Positions 1 to 11,234 of a stretch of 31,003 nucleotides of DNA are shown in pieces. The DNA is from Conidiobolus incongruus B7586. Its lineage: Eukaryota > Entomophthoromycota > Entomophthoromycetes > Entomophthorales > Conidiobolaceae. The notes below the pieces were generated by a model. That model searched no databases. It was not told the origin of the DNA and was given only the letters and a program-made list of their open reading frames with translations. Numbering within the stretch: position 1 is the stretch's first letter; each line of letters starts with the position of its first letter. The position numbers and the translations under genes are program-made. The stretch lies in contig JNEM01015386.1 of NCBI GenBank assembly GCA_000697335.1, positions 1-31,003 on the forward strand, given 5' to 3'.

Positions 1-3000
1 AATTGATATTTTAATATAATTATATAAAAAGTGTGAAAAAATATAAGTTTTTTTTTAATATAATGCTAAACTATAAAAATCTTTATTTTTGGTTGTATTT
101 TGATAATTTTTATTTATTTTTAATAACATAGTTATTTTTTAATCTTTTGTTATATTATAAAATATTTAATTAAAATTATTATTACTCAAACTAAGTTTAA
201 ACTTCAATATATATAATATACTTATATCATTAATATTAAATTATTTTGGAAAATCTTTAGCTGAAATAAAAAATAACTTTATAATATATTTATAAGTTTA
301 TTGATAAGTAAAAAAATGACAATAACAATAATCTTTTAATTTTTGGTAAATATTAAATATTGTCCTTCCTATTTTTAAAGTGAAAAATCTATCAATAAAT
401 GATAATTTGGAAAATTTTAGTTATTTATTATTATACATCGTTTCAATTAAATTTCTGGTCATATTAGCTTTAACTATACAGATGCACAACAGGACAAAAT
501 GAAAAGATATTATAAAACTATTATTAAAATATTTTCAAAATTTAACAAATATATTCATTATTATTAATTTTTTAAATTAAGTCAAATATCACTGAGTTAG
601 TAATTTAAGTATTTTAATTCTTTATTTGGTGATATATAATATAAAACTATTTATATTAATTAATAAGATATCGAAATATTATAATATCATATTAAAAAAA
701 TATTAATACTTATTTTGGACTTATTTGCAAATGAATATTGAATAAAATTTTATAAATGAATTATAAAGTACTAAATATAATATAACAGATTAAGTTGGTT
801 CAAATGATTTTTATTACCTTGACAAATGAAAACAATAATTATATATCATACTTGAGAAAATTAATAATGATATACATGTCGATTAAAAGTGTTTCAAGGA
901 TTAGAGAATGATTAAACTCATTCATTAGTAAATAATCCTATAAATTAATTTCAATATATAAGATTTACATTTCATGATGAAATACCAATTAAAATATATT
1001 AAAGAAAGGAAAAGCTAATATTAGATTATATTAAATATAAGAAATTAAAAGACTTTTGTAGTATAATTAAATCATAACATAATAAATAACGTTAAAAACA
1101 AATTTAATGAAGATTTATGATATAATTGAAAAATTAATTAAAACTAAACAAAATCGATTTAATCAATTAAACAGGAGGCGTTACTTCATGTGGAGATCCT
1201 TAACATTTATCCTGATATTATTCGAAAATGTTTAAAATGTTTAATCAATAATCTATTAAGCATTATAATTATAATTGTTTTAAAAATATCTCTAAAGAGC
1301 CAAGCATATACTATATCATTAATGAATTAATTTACTGATCTATGATCTATCCTTTAGTAATTAAACCTTAATCAAATAAATTAAGTGGAAATTATATGTA
1401 TATTAATGCTTTTAGTTCAGGAAACTATGCTAAATAAATAATATTTTTTTTAATAATTTTCAACACATTTAAATTATTCATAAGAATATTTAAAATAATT
1501 TAAAAATAAAATTTTTAAATATGAATTACCGAATAAAATAATAAATTAAATATATATTGAGTATTTAACTATAACATATTGATTTTTAAATATTATAATG
1601 TACTAAGGTTTAGTTGCTATGAATTTGTATAATCACTATCAGTTGCTTAAAAAAAATAGTATTTAAATGTAAATTCTGGGTATATAATAATGGGAATATT
1701 CATCCGCTAAAATCATACTTCTAAGTCAAAATCAAATAATTATGGTATTGATTTCCTTATGATTCATTATAAAAGTAAGAAACATTGATATTAGTATTTG
1801 AAAGCCTATTGTAATATATTTGAAATATTTCATGAATAGTAACTATCATATTTTGGTAGGTTAAAAAATCCAAGTACTAATATTGATTATGAGTTGAAAC
1901 ATTAATTTGAATATACAAGTATTAATTTAGATATTAAAAATATTATCATATGAACAAAATAATATACATTATTTAAAATTTTATCAATTTTTGAAACTTG
2001 GAAAAGTGTAAAAATATTTTATAATATCCTAGTGATACCATCAAGATATATATTGATTGAAGATTATAAATTGATTATAAATCAATAATAAAATTTTAAA
2101 TATCTTATAATATAGTTAATCAATTTGGTTAAACTATGTTACTACGCAATATATCCAGCATTAAAAAAATTAATTATATACTTTTAATCATTATATGTAT
2201 CTAAAATTCAATCTAAACATTTTTCTAACAGATCAGTTATTAGGTAAAATTCAATTATAATATTTACTCAAATATTAAACTATAAATTTTACCAAAATCG
2301 TAGTACAATCACCAAATAAAGAAAAAGAATCTTTCAATTGTTATTAATAGTATTCTAAGCTATTGATAATCAAAACAATATTAGGAAAATTTTAAATTGC
2401 GAAGATCAATTTTATTAAACTTGATTTCTTTATTTTTAACTATTAGTATATTTGTTATTAAGTTTTATCTTTTAGATTAATTGTCTTTGAATCAAGTTTA
2501 GATATTAATATAAATAATTTCAAATCCTGTCTATTTTAAATACTAGGAAAATATTATATTGTTCGGATATTTTATAAATAATTAATAATAATTTCATTAA
2601 TATTTTATGTTATTAATTATATTAAAATAGTAAACTCTATAAAATTATTAATATAAAAAAATTCTATTGAAATATATTGTTAAAATATTATTTGATTATA
2701 ATGAAAGAAAGTTCAAATTTCTTAGGTATGAATCAATATTCAATAGAAAATTATTGAAATATTAGTTAATTTGATTATAACAATATAAGTATTTATAAAA
2801 TAGATTTTCCTACTAAATAAAATTACCGTTGTAAAACTGGATTCAAAAAGAATATATCATATTAATCCGAAAACTATATTTATTTATTTGTTTATGTCTA
2901 ACCATTTCATTTATCAATCACTTCAATCAAATAGTTTGAAAAGAATTTGACCAGGAGATTCATATCCACGTGGGGATACTTCTCAAGATGTACCAGACCA

Positions 3001-4431
3001 AAAATTAAAACTAAAAATGCTTTAAGGAGCTTGATTGCTACTCGAATATAACTATACATCCGAATTATTCGTAAGTTTAATTAGTTACCCCAATCCAAGC
3101 CAAGCGATACTAATTCTATTTTCCTAATAATTTATATTTAATTTTTCGGCTTTGACATCTTTATTAATTTAGGTAGAGCTCTATTTGTAAACTTTAATAA
3201 ATATTATTGTAATTATAACGAATAAATCGGTTATGAGGGTTAAATTATTTTGTCATTAGTTTATTTATATTTTATTTTGAAAATTATTTTCAAATTTCAA
3301 TAATAATAATAATAATATTGAAATGTTTTTTATTTGTTTTAAAATATTATATATATTATATTACATTAACATTTTGTTTAATAATTAAAAGTATAGTAAT
3401 ATAATAATAGAACATAATCTATTAAAATTTTATTTATTATAATAATTAATAGATAAACAAAAAAATTTTTTTGTTTTAAAATTTTATAGTTTTAATTCAT
3501 ATGTATTTAAATCTAATTTTGAAAATTGATTAACGATTCACACAAATTTTAAATCTGTTAATATATTTATGTAGAAATTGTTCATGAATTATTCAACTTA
3601 TGAAAGAGCTCATGTTATATTATATTTTTGATTTTTTAGTTGATGATTTTATTTTATTTTATTATTATTATAATTTCTTAATAAAATATTATTGATCATT
3701 ATTATTTGAAAAAAAGTTTTTTCAATTGAGAATTATCAAATTACTAATTATATATCAATGGTATATATATATATTAATATTAATATTGGAAATTCTTACT
3801 AATATTATAAAAGTTAATATTTTAACTATATTGATCATATATGCAATGAATCGGGCTAAGTTGATAACTTAAAAGGAGGTTCTTTATAACTTTATTGAAG
3901 TATCTAAAGCCATAATAATAAGGATATTAAATAGGTCATTAACTTTAGAAAGATCTCAAATAAACATAATATTGAGTTGAGCGTACACTAAGGAATTTTT
4001 TTAATGGAAATTAAAGGTGTGTGGGGTGGAGGGGGAAGAAAAGTATAGCAATAAAATTATGGAGAATCTAATTGATTGAGTAAATGAATGGTGGGGAATT
4101 TATGAAATTAAGCTATGATCTCTTAAATTTTGAAATCCGACTTACTCAATTAAGCAAATCAAAGAACGATCAATTGAGTACTCGCACTAAGCTCGAGCAT
4201 TCTCCATACTCTCCTATGAAAATGCCCTATTAGGAAATTATAAGCAAATATATTTGAATTGGTGACAATCACTATATATATTCAATTTGGCTCATTTTTA
4301 TTAATTACAAAATTTCAAAAAATCTTTTCTAACGATACCAAACAATCGTTGGTTTGCTTTCTTTCTCTTAATTTAATCAAAGGTTTTTCTTCTTTCGGGT
4401 ATTTTTTATATAATTCAAATCATCTTGCAAT
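1..4431. other. A+T-rich intergenic spacer without a recognisable gene
   Basis: Long spacer dominated by A and T with short homopolymer and TA/AAT tracts, and no long open frame on either strand. Two slightly G+C-richer patches stand out, near 1170-1215 and 2945-3130; they resemble each other weakly and may be remains of a decayed sequence (see findings). On the minus strand the second patch has a short open stretch of about 50 codons ending near 2900, too short and too isolated to call a gene. The last 450 bases become richer in G+C and probably hold the promoter of the deacetylase gene at 4432. Confidence 0.6.
3970..4290 (+). promoter_or_regulatory. Putative promoter region of the deacetylase gene
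   Basis: Upstream region of the gene starting at 4432. It contains a G-rich run at about 4018-4036 that includes AGGGG, the core of the fungal stress response element. The short motif TTACTCAAT occurs in both orientations, at about 4071-4084, 4142-4154 and 4171-4183. A TATATATA stretch lies at about 4273-4280, roughly 150 bases before the ATG. The function of these sites is inferred from motif similarity only. Confidence 0.35.
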
Positions 4432-5121
4432 ATGAAATTGCTCTCCAGTCTATTCTCTCTTTCGGTGTTGACCACTTTGATCCCCTCTTTACTTGCCGAA
4501 TCTGCTACCAATGCAGACGGTCAAATTATTTCTTGCAAGAGACCTGGTCTCTTTGCCATGACATTCGATGATGGTCCATACGATTATTCTCCTCAGGTGC
4601 TCTCGAGTTTAAAGCGATACAATGTCAAAGCTACCTTCTTCTTAGTTGGTGAGCTAGTGGCCAACCCTTCATACATTCGATTTGTTAAACAGATGATTAT
4701 GGAAGGTCATCAAGTTGCATCTCATACATTCACTCATCCCCATTTGAATACACTTACCGATGATCAAATTCGAGATGAAATACAAAAGTCTGAAGATGCT
4801 ATCTATAATGCCATCGGTTATCGCATCACATACTTCAGATGTCCATACGGAGAATGTGACCCTCGTGTAGTGGCAATCCTTAAGGCCAAAAACTACAAAG
4901 TGATTAACTGGAATCTCGATACTCTAGACTGGCAAAATAGGGATAGCAACCAAATTCTCGGAGCTTACAGCCAAAACTTGGATTCTGCAAGCTCACAAGC
5001 AGCTAGTTGGATTGCTCTTGAACACGAAATTGTCCCGCAAACAGTCGCAGTCCTCCCGCAGCTCATCCGAAAGGTTAGGGGATCTGGTTACAGGTTTGTC
5101 ACGGTAGCTAACTGTATCTAA
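4432..5121 (+). CDS. Secreted chitin/polysaccharide deacetylase (carbohydrate esterase family 4)
   Basis: Single-exon 229-residue protein. Residues 1-22 form a signal peptide (basic start, hydrophobic core, cleavage expected after LLA). The rest is one NodB/CE4 domain with all five family motifs: TFDDGP at 44-49 (D46 expected catalytic base, D47 metal ligand), SHTFTH at 97-102 (H98 and H102 metal ligands), RCPYGECD at 136-143, DTLDW at 163-167, and ALEH at 195-198 with the catalytic-acid histidine H198. Such enzymes remove acetyl groups from chitin in the wall or septum, giving chitosan; in some fungi they also help hide chitin. C35 and C228 could close the domain with a disulphide, and C137 and C142 may form another. 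No GPI anchor signal, chitin-binding domain or Ser/Thr-rich tail is visible, so a soluble secreted enzyme is likely. Substrate (chitin versus other polysaccharide) is inferred. The start is the first ATG and the one that gives the signal peptide. Confidence 0.9.
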   Translation: MKLLSSLFSLSVLTTLIPSLLAESATNADGQIISCKRPGLFAMTFDDGPYDYSPQVLSSLKRYNVKATFFLVGELVANPSYIRFVKQMIMEGHQVASHTFTHPHLNTLTDDQIRDEIQKSEDAIYNAIGYRITYFRCPYGECDPRVVAILKAKNYKVINWNLDTLDWQNRDSNQILGAYSQNLDSASSQAASWIALEHEIVPQTVAVLPQLIRKVRGSGYRFVTVANCI

Positions 5122-5690
5122 GCCTAGTTAAAAATAGATAAAATTCATAATCAGGTCCTCATTCATCATTCACTCACATCGATGGGATTGGCAAGTAAAT
5201 GAAAGATAGACATATATGAAACATTTCAATACCCCAAGCAGTCTAGGCCAATACTACTCGAGGATATCATATATTATATTAATTTAGTAGTTTTCGATTG
5301 AACATTTTTTTTACTTCATTTTTCATTAATTAATCAATCAATAAAAAAATTGAATATCATTATTATTTCAATCAGAGAAAGATCCTAATAGCAAATAATT
5401 AATTTTAATAGTTATATTAAGATGATCAAACAATGGAATATTTTAATCAATAAAATTCTAATTTTTAATTTTTAAGTTATTGAATATTTGATTAAATTAA
5501 TTTTTTTATACAGTAACTTTTTATCAATTTTTTTTTCTAAATATAATTTCAAATATGAACTCAATTTTTAATATTTGAGATTTTATTTCTAAATTTGGAA
5601 TGATTATATTTTAATACAAGAATTTAGTTTAAATAAAAAAAATTATAATTAAAATATATTAAAATTTCATGTTTTAAAAGTATAAAATAT

Positions 5691-5712
5691 TATATATATA
5701 TATATATATATA
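5691..5712. repeat. (TA)n microsatellite
   Basis: Uninterrupted alternating TA run of about 22 bases in the spacer downstream of the deacetylase gene. Confidence 0.9.
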
Positions 5713-6087
5713 TTTTATAACAATATTTGATAATATTCTATTATTAAATAAATTAATCAGTACACCTTTAAACTTAATAAATATATTTAGCACTTGAAGA
5801 AATATTAACAAATAGCAATTCACATTGAAATGAGAATAATATTAAATAATTTTAATTCAAAAAAACAAGATTACCGAAAATATTATCATGTATATGGATT
5901 ACTAATATTGAAATATTATAATTCGAATTATTTCAGGCAAACTCCTTGAAAACATTTAAAGCATATAAAAGTTTATTTTTGTATCTCTAAACTAAGTAGA
6001 GTTAATTTGTTTAGCAGTTTTAAAAAATTATTTATTCACCAAATATATTTGATATAAATATTATTCTATAATTCAACAAAAATTTGA

Positions 6088-6111
6088 ATATATATATATA
6101 TATATATATAA
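6088..6111. repeat. (TA)n microsatellite
   Basis: Uninterrupted alternating TA run of about 24 bases in the same spacer. Confidence 0.9.
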
Positions 6112-8255
6112 TTATTAAGAATTCTATTAACAATTTAGTATTTGAAATGCTAATACTAAGATGTATAAAAAAGCATGTTGAATAAATAGATTCAATCCAA
6201 TATTTATTGATATAATACCAAAGTTGTATTTATCCTAACTTTATGCTGTATAGTCAGAATGAACCATTCTAAAATTATATCAAGTATTATCATAAAACGA
6301 ATCAAATGGGTTTTTTATAAAACATTTTTGGTTATTAGAAAAAACATTATAACTTCATTAATTATAATAATGGATGAAATTGGAAATATATGGTAAATCA
6401 GTTAACTGAATAAAATAATCCTAACTCTTATTTAGAATTGATTTTAGTCCATACGGGATTATTGCTATGGATTTTAGTGTTTATCATACTTGAAATCGAA
6501 AGATTTTTTTAGAAATATAATATTTGCTTAATTATAGTGAATTTTCAATCTATCGCCCAATATACAATAGTTTTGGATTTGAGTTTTTGCAATATATATT
6601 TTCAAAAAAAACCACTATATTAACTTGATTATAAATGTGGGCATATTTAACATTTGAATTTTTATAATGATTGCATCGCATTGATCATCAATATATACTA
6701 GTTGTAATTTTATACTCAATCAATTAAATAATATATGTCATGACATATTTTCATCTATTATAAATTCATAAGTATTATTAATAAATTGATAAAATTAATT
6801 GATGATAATTCGAGGTTTATATAATTAAATCAAATATTGATTAATTGAATTAGTGTGCAAGTTGTTAAACAAAATCACTAAAATTTAACTTGGTCTAATA
6901 TAATAAAAGTATGATTTAAATTGGATAATATTTATAATAAATTAATACATTATTCATATTGAAATCACTTAAAATGTAAATTCTAATTATCAATTTTCAC
7001 ATAATCAATAGGATTTATAGAATTTAATATCAAAAACTGGTGTAGCATTTGAAAATAATGACCTTGTGAATCAATATTAAAAATTTCAAAAGATTATTTA
7101 GTATCAACAAACATTAAATAATTAGAATGCGAAAAATAAAGTTTAGAATAATAATGCAAAAAAGGACAACTCAAAATATATAGAAAATTTCATTATTTGA
7201 AAGGAAAGTCAACTTGTGTATTTTGTTCTAGCTATTCTTAATTGTTATCTCAAATAGGTATTTTTGATTATTGATTTAATCCTTGAAAACTATCCAAAAG
7301 ACTTATTATCAAATATTTAATTGCAAAATTCATTATTCATTGTACAATATCAGTGTTATTAGTAGACACTTAAATATAGTTTGAAAAAGCATTTATATCA
7401 ATCGATAATTCAAAATAAAAAATTGTATGCTATTTTTTTGAATTTGATTGATATTCAGATGATATATTTTGTTAAATATATATTAACAACTTTAAAAATT
7501 ATTTGATTTCCAAATAAATTAACTATTTTAAATATTAATAAATATATTGAATTTAAAAATACACTATAAAGATAGCTTAAAAGGATCAACTATTAAGTTT
7601 TATATTTTATTCAACATCACGGGTGGGTGATTAATGTATTGTGTATATCATATTTTTTGATTTTATAAATTCAAATTTGAAATTAAAATATTAAAAAATT
7701 TTGCATTTTATGTTAATCAAAATGTACTCTAAAAATCCTTAAATTTTCAAATTCAATGATATAATAATTGAAAACTTGTCATATTCAAGAATTATATCTT
7801 GTGATCGATATATTGATATTACGAATTTGTTTTCATTATTGATTTATTATATCAAACCTTGATATCAAAATTATAGTCGAATAATACCGAGAAACTCGAT
7901 TGATTTAATAGTTACCATTATTAATTTATATAGATTATGTAATTAAATTCAATTTAAATTTTTCAATAGTATTCAATAGTATTCAATAATATTTTAAATT
8001 TTAAATATAAAATCTAATATGATTTTAATTCAATGACTTTGCCAACACCTTTAAATCATGAATAATTTTAGAATTTTTGAGATCTAATTAAATAAATGAT
8101 CCTATATGCTAAATAAAACATTAATTTTTTTAATATTAGTAAATCATTAATACTTTATATTATATAACTTTATTTTAGAAAAATTAAAAGTAAAAATTTA
8201 AAACATAATTTTATTACTATTTAACATTTGTAAATGAACCAATCACTATTAAAGA

Positions 8256-8264
8256 ACGCGAAAA
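8256..8264 (+). promoter_or_regulatory. MCB/SCB-like cell-cycle box upstream of POL12
   Basis: ACGCGAAAA combines the core of the MluI cell-cycle box (ACGCG) with the SCB consensus (CRCGAAA). It lies about 235 bases before the ATG of the polymerase alpha subunit B gene. In budding and fission yeast, MBF/SBF-type factors drive G1/S expression of replication genes through such sites. CGCG is very rare in the spacers of this window, which makes chance less likely, but binding is an inference. Confidence 0.4.
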
Positions 8265-8495
8265 CAAGAATTTTTTATCAAAATTGTGTCAACCAATTAA
8301 ACCTCACCATTTCAAATCTTGTCACTCCGAGTTTAGCCAATCAAAACCCATTATCCCAAATTTTAAATGCATAATTAGTATGAATCAATTTAAATCTTAT
8401 CAGTTAAAGATGAGGAAATCATCACTTTCAAATTTGATCACCTAATATAATAATATTATTATTAAAAAAATAAAGTGAATAATAATAATAATAAT

Positions 8496-10481
8496 ATGGA
8501 TGCAGACTCAAGTATACAACAATTGTAAGTTTAGTAATTTTTCCAAATCAAAATATGAATAAATGAAATTTAATAATTTGATGAATTTTAACTTTTCTAA
8601 ATTTAGATTCAATACAACACCAAATAAACTCACACCTAAGAAGCGTATGACACCCTCAAAATTTGGGTCTAGCAGTAAATTACGTTTCAACTCGCCAAGT
8701 TTCAACTTTCAGCCACCTCCAGTTTTCACATTTCCAAAAGTTGAAGAGCCCAAACCTAGCCAATTGGATGACGAAATTTCTCAAAATTATTTCAACAGAA
8801 AATCTCAAGGTGAAGTTATTGCTAGTTTTAACCAGAATTTGATGGATTTGGATACTTTGGAAACTACTGAGCAACAGCAGTTGAGGTTTGAAATTGTCGA
8901 AGATAAATTAACCAAAGCTTATCGCTATATGAACCCCAAAATTGGGGAAGTTGCAGAGGCTATTGAGTATCAAAATCAGTTAATTTTGAATCGAATTCAA
9001 GAACACGACGAAGATTTGAAATTAACTGATCCAAACGTTATAAGTCAAGTATATAAAATATATTTATATTTAATACTTTGTATTAATAATTTTTAGGAAA
9101 TTGTTACAACTCTAGGTAGAATTTGTTTCGATGATGAATTAACTAATGGTGAAGATATTCAAATGAACGAAGATACCATTATGCTAGAACCTTTTCAAAG
9201 TATTGGCAACGGTGAGCGCATTCATTTGGATTTGGGATATTTGGATAACTACTGTTTAGTCCCTGGTCAAGTAATCATTATTACATAGTTTTTTATTTAT
9301 ATTAATTTGAATTTAGATTGTGTATTGCGAAGGTCAAAATTTTAACGGTAATAAATTTACTGTTAATAAGTTTTTGAATGTAATTTATTATTAACTATAA
9401 TCATTTTAACTTATATTTAACTTGGGTATCTAGATACCTGAATTAAAATTCAATGAAGCCACTATAAATGGCCACTTTGACCAGACAAATATTTGGGTAT
9501 CATCAGGCCCCTACACTTTGGAAAATAATCTCAAATATGAACCTTTCCAAAATCTTATAAATCAATTGGAGACGAATTGTCCAAATGCTGTGATAATGGT
9601 AATTCACCATTCTAAATACATTTTTATTTATAATTAATAAGTACATAGATGGGACCATTTGTGAGTGAACATCATCCTTCCATTCAAAAGGGCGAAACGA
9701 CATTCTCACCCCAAGAGCTATTCTCCAAGTTCATTGGTCAGCCATTAAACAATCTCGCATCGAAATACCCCAAAACCCAATTCTTCCTAGTGCCTTCTGT
9801 CGATGATTTAATTCAGAATTATCTTACATTACCTCAACCTCCTTTCCAATCTAAACTTTTTCTAAGACTGATTGAAAGCAATATTCACTTGTTAAGTAAT
9901 CCCTCAGAATTGAGAATTAATGACAAAGTATTTAAGTTTGCCAATTTTGACCTAACCATTCCATTAGTTAAGAATCAGTTTAAAAAGTAAGCATATTTAT
10001 CTATTAATTTTAACATTTGATTAACTTTTCGTAGAAATAGTCAATTATCGAGTATTGATGCAGGATTAAAAATGATTTTAAACCAACATAAGTAATTCAA
10101 TTCCTATTACATTTCAATTAATGTATACTAATAATTTATTATAGCTTATATCCTCTATATCCCACCCACTTAGATACTATTCAAATCCACTACCCACTCT
10201 ATGACCAATTCAATTTATCAGAAAAACCTCATTTTATCATCAATAATTCCAAATTGAATCCTTATATAAAAGTAAATCATTTATATCTCTCCTTAAATCA
10301 CATTCATCATTAACCATGTATTTAGCATTTGGATAGCACTCTATTCATCAATACTGGATCTTACTGCAAATTTAATGAGGGCGGGAGTCTGTGTAAGATT
10401 TCTTTGTATCCAGCAGTCAAGGAAGAGTCTGGGGATAATAATTGGTGCAGAGATGTTAAAATTGAAATCATTCAATCTTAA
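8496..10481 (+). CDS. POL12: DNA polymerase alpha subunit B (Pol12/POLA2), nine exons
   Basis: Exons 8496-8524, 8607-9048, 9097-9270, 9317-9379, 9434-9598, 9649-9986, 10035-10091, 10145-10271 and 10326-10481; all eight introns are GT..AG, 46-82 bp, and every phase matches, giving 516 residues. The product is the B subunit of DNA polymerase alpha-primase, which tethers the catalytic subunit and takes part in replication initiation in the nucleus. A flexible linker (about 11-70) carries several TP/SP sites, as expected for CDK targets. It is followed by QGEVIASF (compare human RGEVVTSF), an OB-fold region (about 160-240, ending LVPGQIVYCEG) and the inactive phosphoesterase-like domain with SSGPYTLENNLKYEP, MGPFVSEHHP, FLVPSVDDL, LPQPPF and LYPLYPTHLD. 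The C-terminus lines up with the human FINTG/VNPGR end. Residues 1-10 come from a 29-nt first exon, and the small N-terminal helical domain of human and yeast B subunits (about 80 residues) is not encoded; human POLA2 has 598 residues. Confidence 0.93.
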
Positions 10482-11123
10482 CTATTTTTATTGAATTTTT
10501 ATTTCAATTATATACATAAATTAATAAAATATATTTTAAAATTTAATACTTATTTTTATTTTTGATTTAAATTGATTGTTATATGGAATCTAATAAAAAA
10601 ATTTTTTTTATTAATTTTATTATTTTTTTTCATAATAATTAATTAAAAATTTGAGTTAATTCATCTCAATTACACTTTGTAATTATTAAAATCATTAATT
10701 TTGCTAATTTTTTACCATTATAATAATAATAATAATAATTTCTTTTTAAAAAAAATCAATATATTTTTAAAAAAATTATTAATACTATTTTTCAATTTTG
10801 ATAAATGAAATTAAAAAAAATAATTGAATTATAAAAATTTAATTTTAATTGGAAATAAATTAATCAAAATTATTTTATGTGATTATCCACTAATTATTAT
10901 AGTGATAAAATTTCACATTAAATTTTCATTTAATTCAAATATAATATTAGTAATTTAATATTTATAATAATTAGATATAAATATTCTCTTAATTGATTTA
11001 GTTCAAGATATGAACTATCAATTATTAATAATAGTTAAATTATAAATCAAAAATATTTATTTATTAGTAAAATAGATTAGTCAAGTAGTGATGATTAAAG
11101 CAACAATAAGATAATAATAATAA

Positions 11124-11155
<32 letters not shown>

Positions 11156-11234
11156 CCAAAAAATAAATAAAATAAATCCATGCGATAATACAGTGTAGAG
11201 TTAATAGTTTGTCAAAAATAATGGTGATGCATAT
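10482..11234. other. Spacer between convergent genes
   Basis: Very A+T-rich region between the 3' ends of POL12 and the minus-strand gene ending at 11235. It should hold both polyadenylation regions, and AATAAA-like words occur on both strands. It contains a trinucleotide tract at 11111-11155. No further gene is seen. Confidence 0.6.
11111..11155. repeat. (AAT)n/(AGT)n trinucleotide microsatellite
   Basis: About five AAT units pass directly into about ten AGT units, 80 bases beyond the stop codon of the minus-strand gene, probably in its 3' untranslated region. Confidence 0.9.

Larger units (their letters stand above)
5122..8495. other. A+T-rich intergenic spacer
   Basis: No gene is seen on either strand; the sequence is A+T-rich with frequent stops in all frames. 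It includes TA-dinucleotide tracts at 5691-5712 and 6088-6111, and near its end the cell-cycle-type box at 8256-8264. I found no transposase-like motif here. Confidence 0.6.

Noticed and set aside
3300-3316. Possible CRISPR-like or satellite array among AAT and TA tracts
   Set aside because: Only simple microsatellites; no spaced repeats with unique spacers, and the genome is eukaryotic.
8563-8606. ATG at 8563 as the start of POL12
   Set aside because: The segment to 8606 fits an intron (GTAAG at 8525, TTTAG at 8602-8606), and the upstream exon 8496-8524 joins in frame. The alternative start gives an Asn/Phe-rich N-terminus with no family likeness, though it cannot be excluded entirely.
9503-9709. 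Minus-strand 68-codon frame across a POL12 intron
   Set aside because: It crosses an exon-intron-exon junction on the opposite strand and has no recognisable motif.
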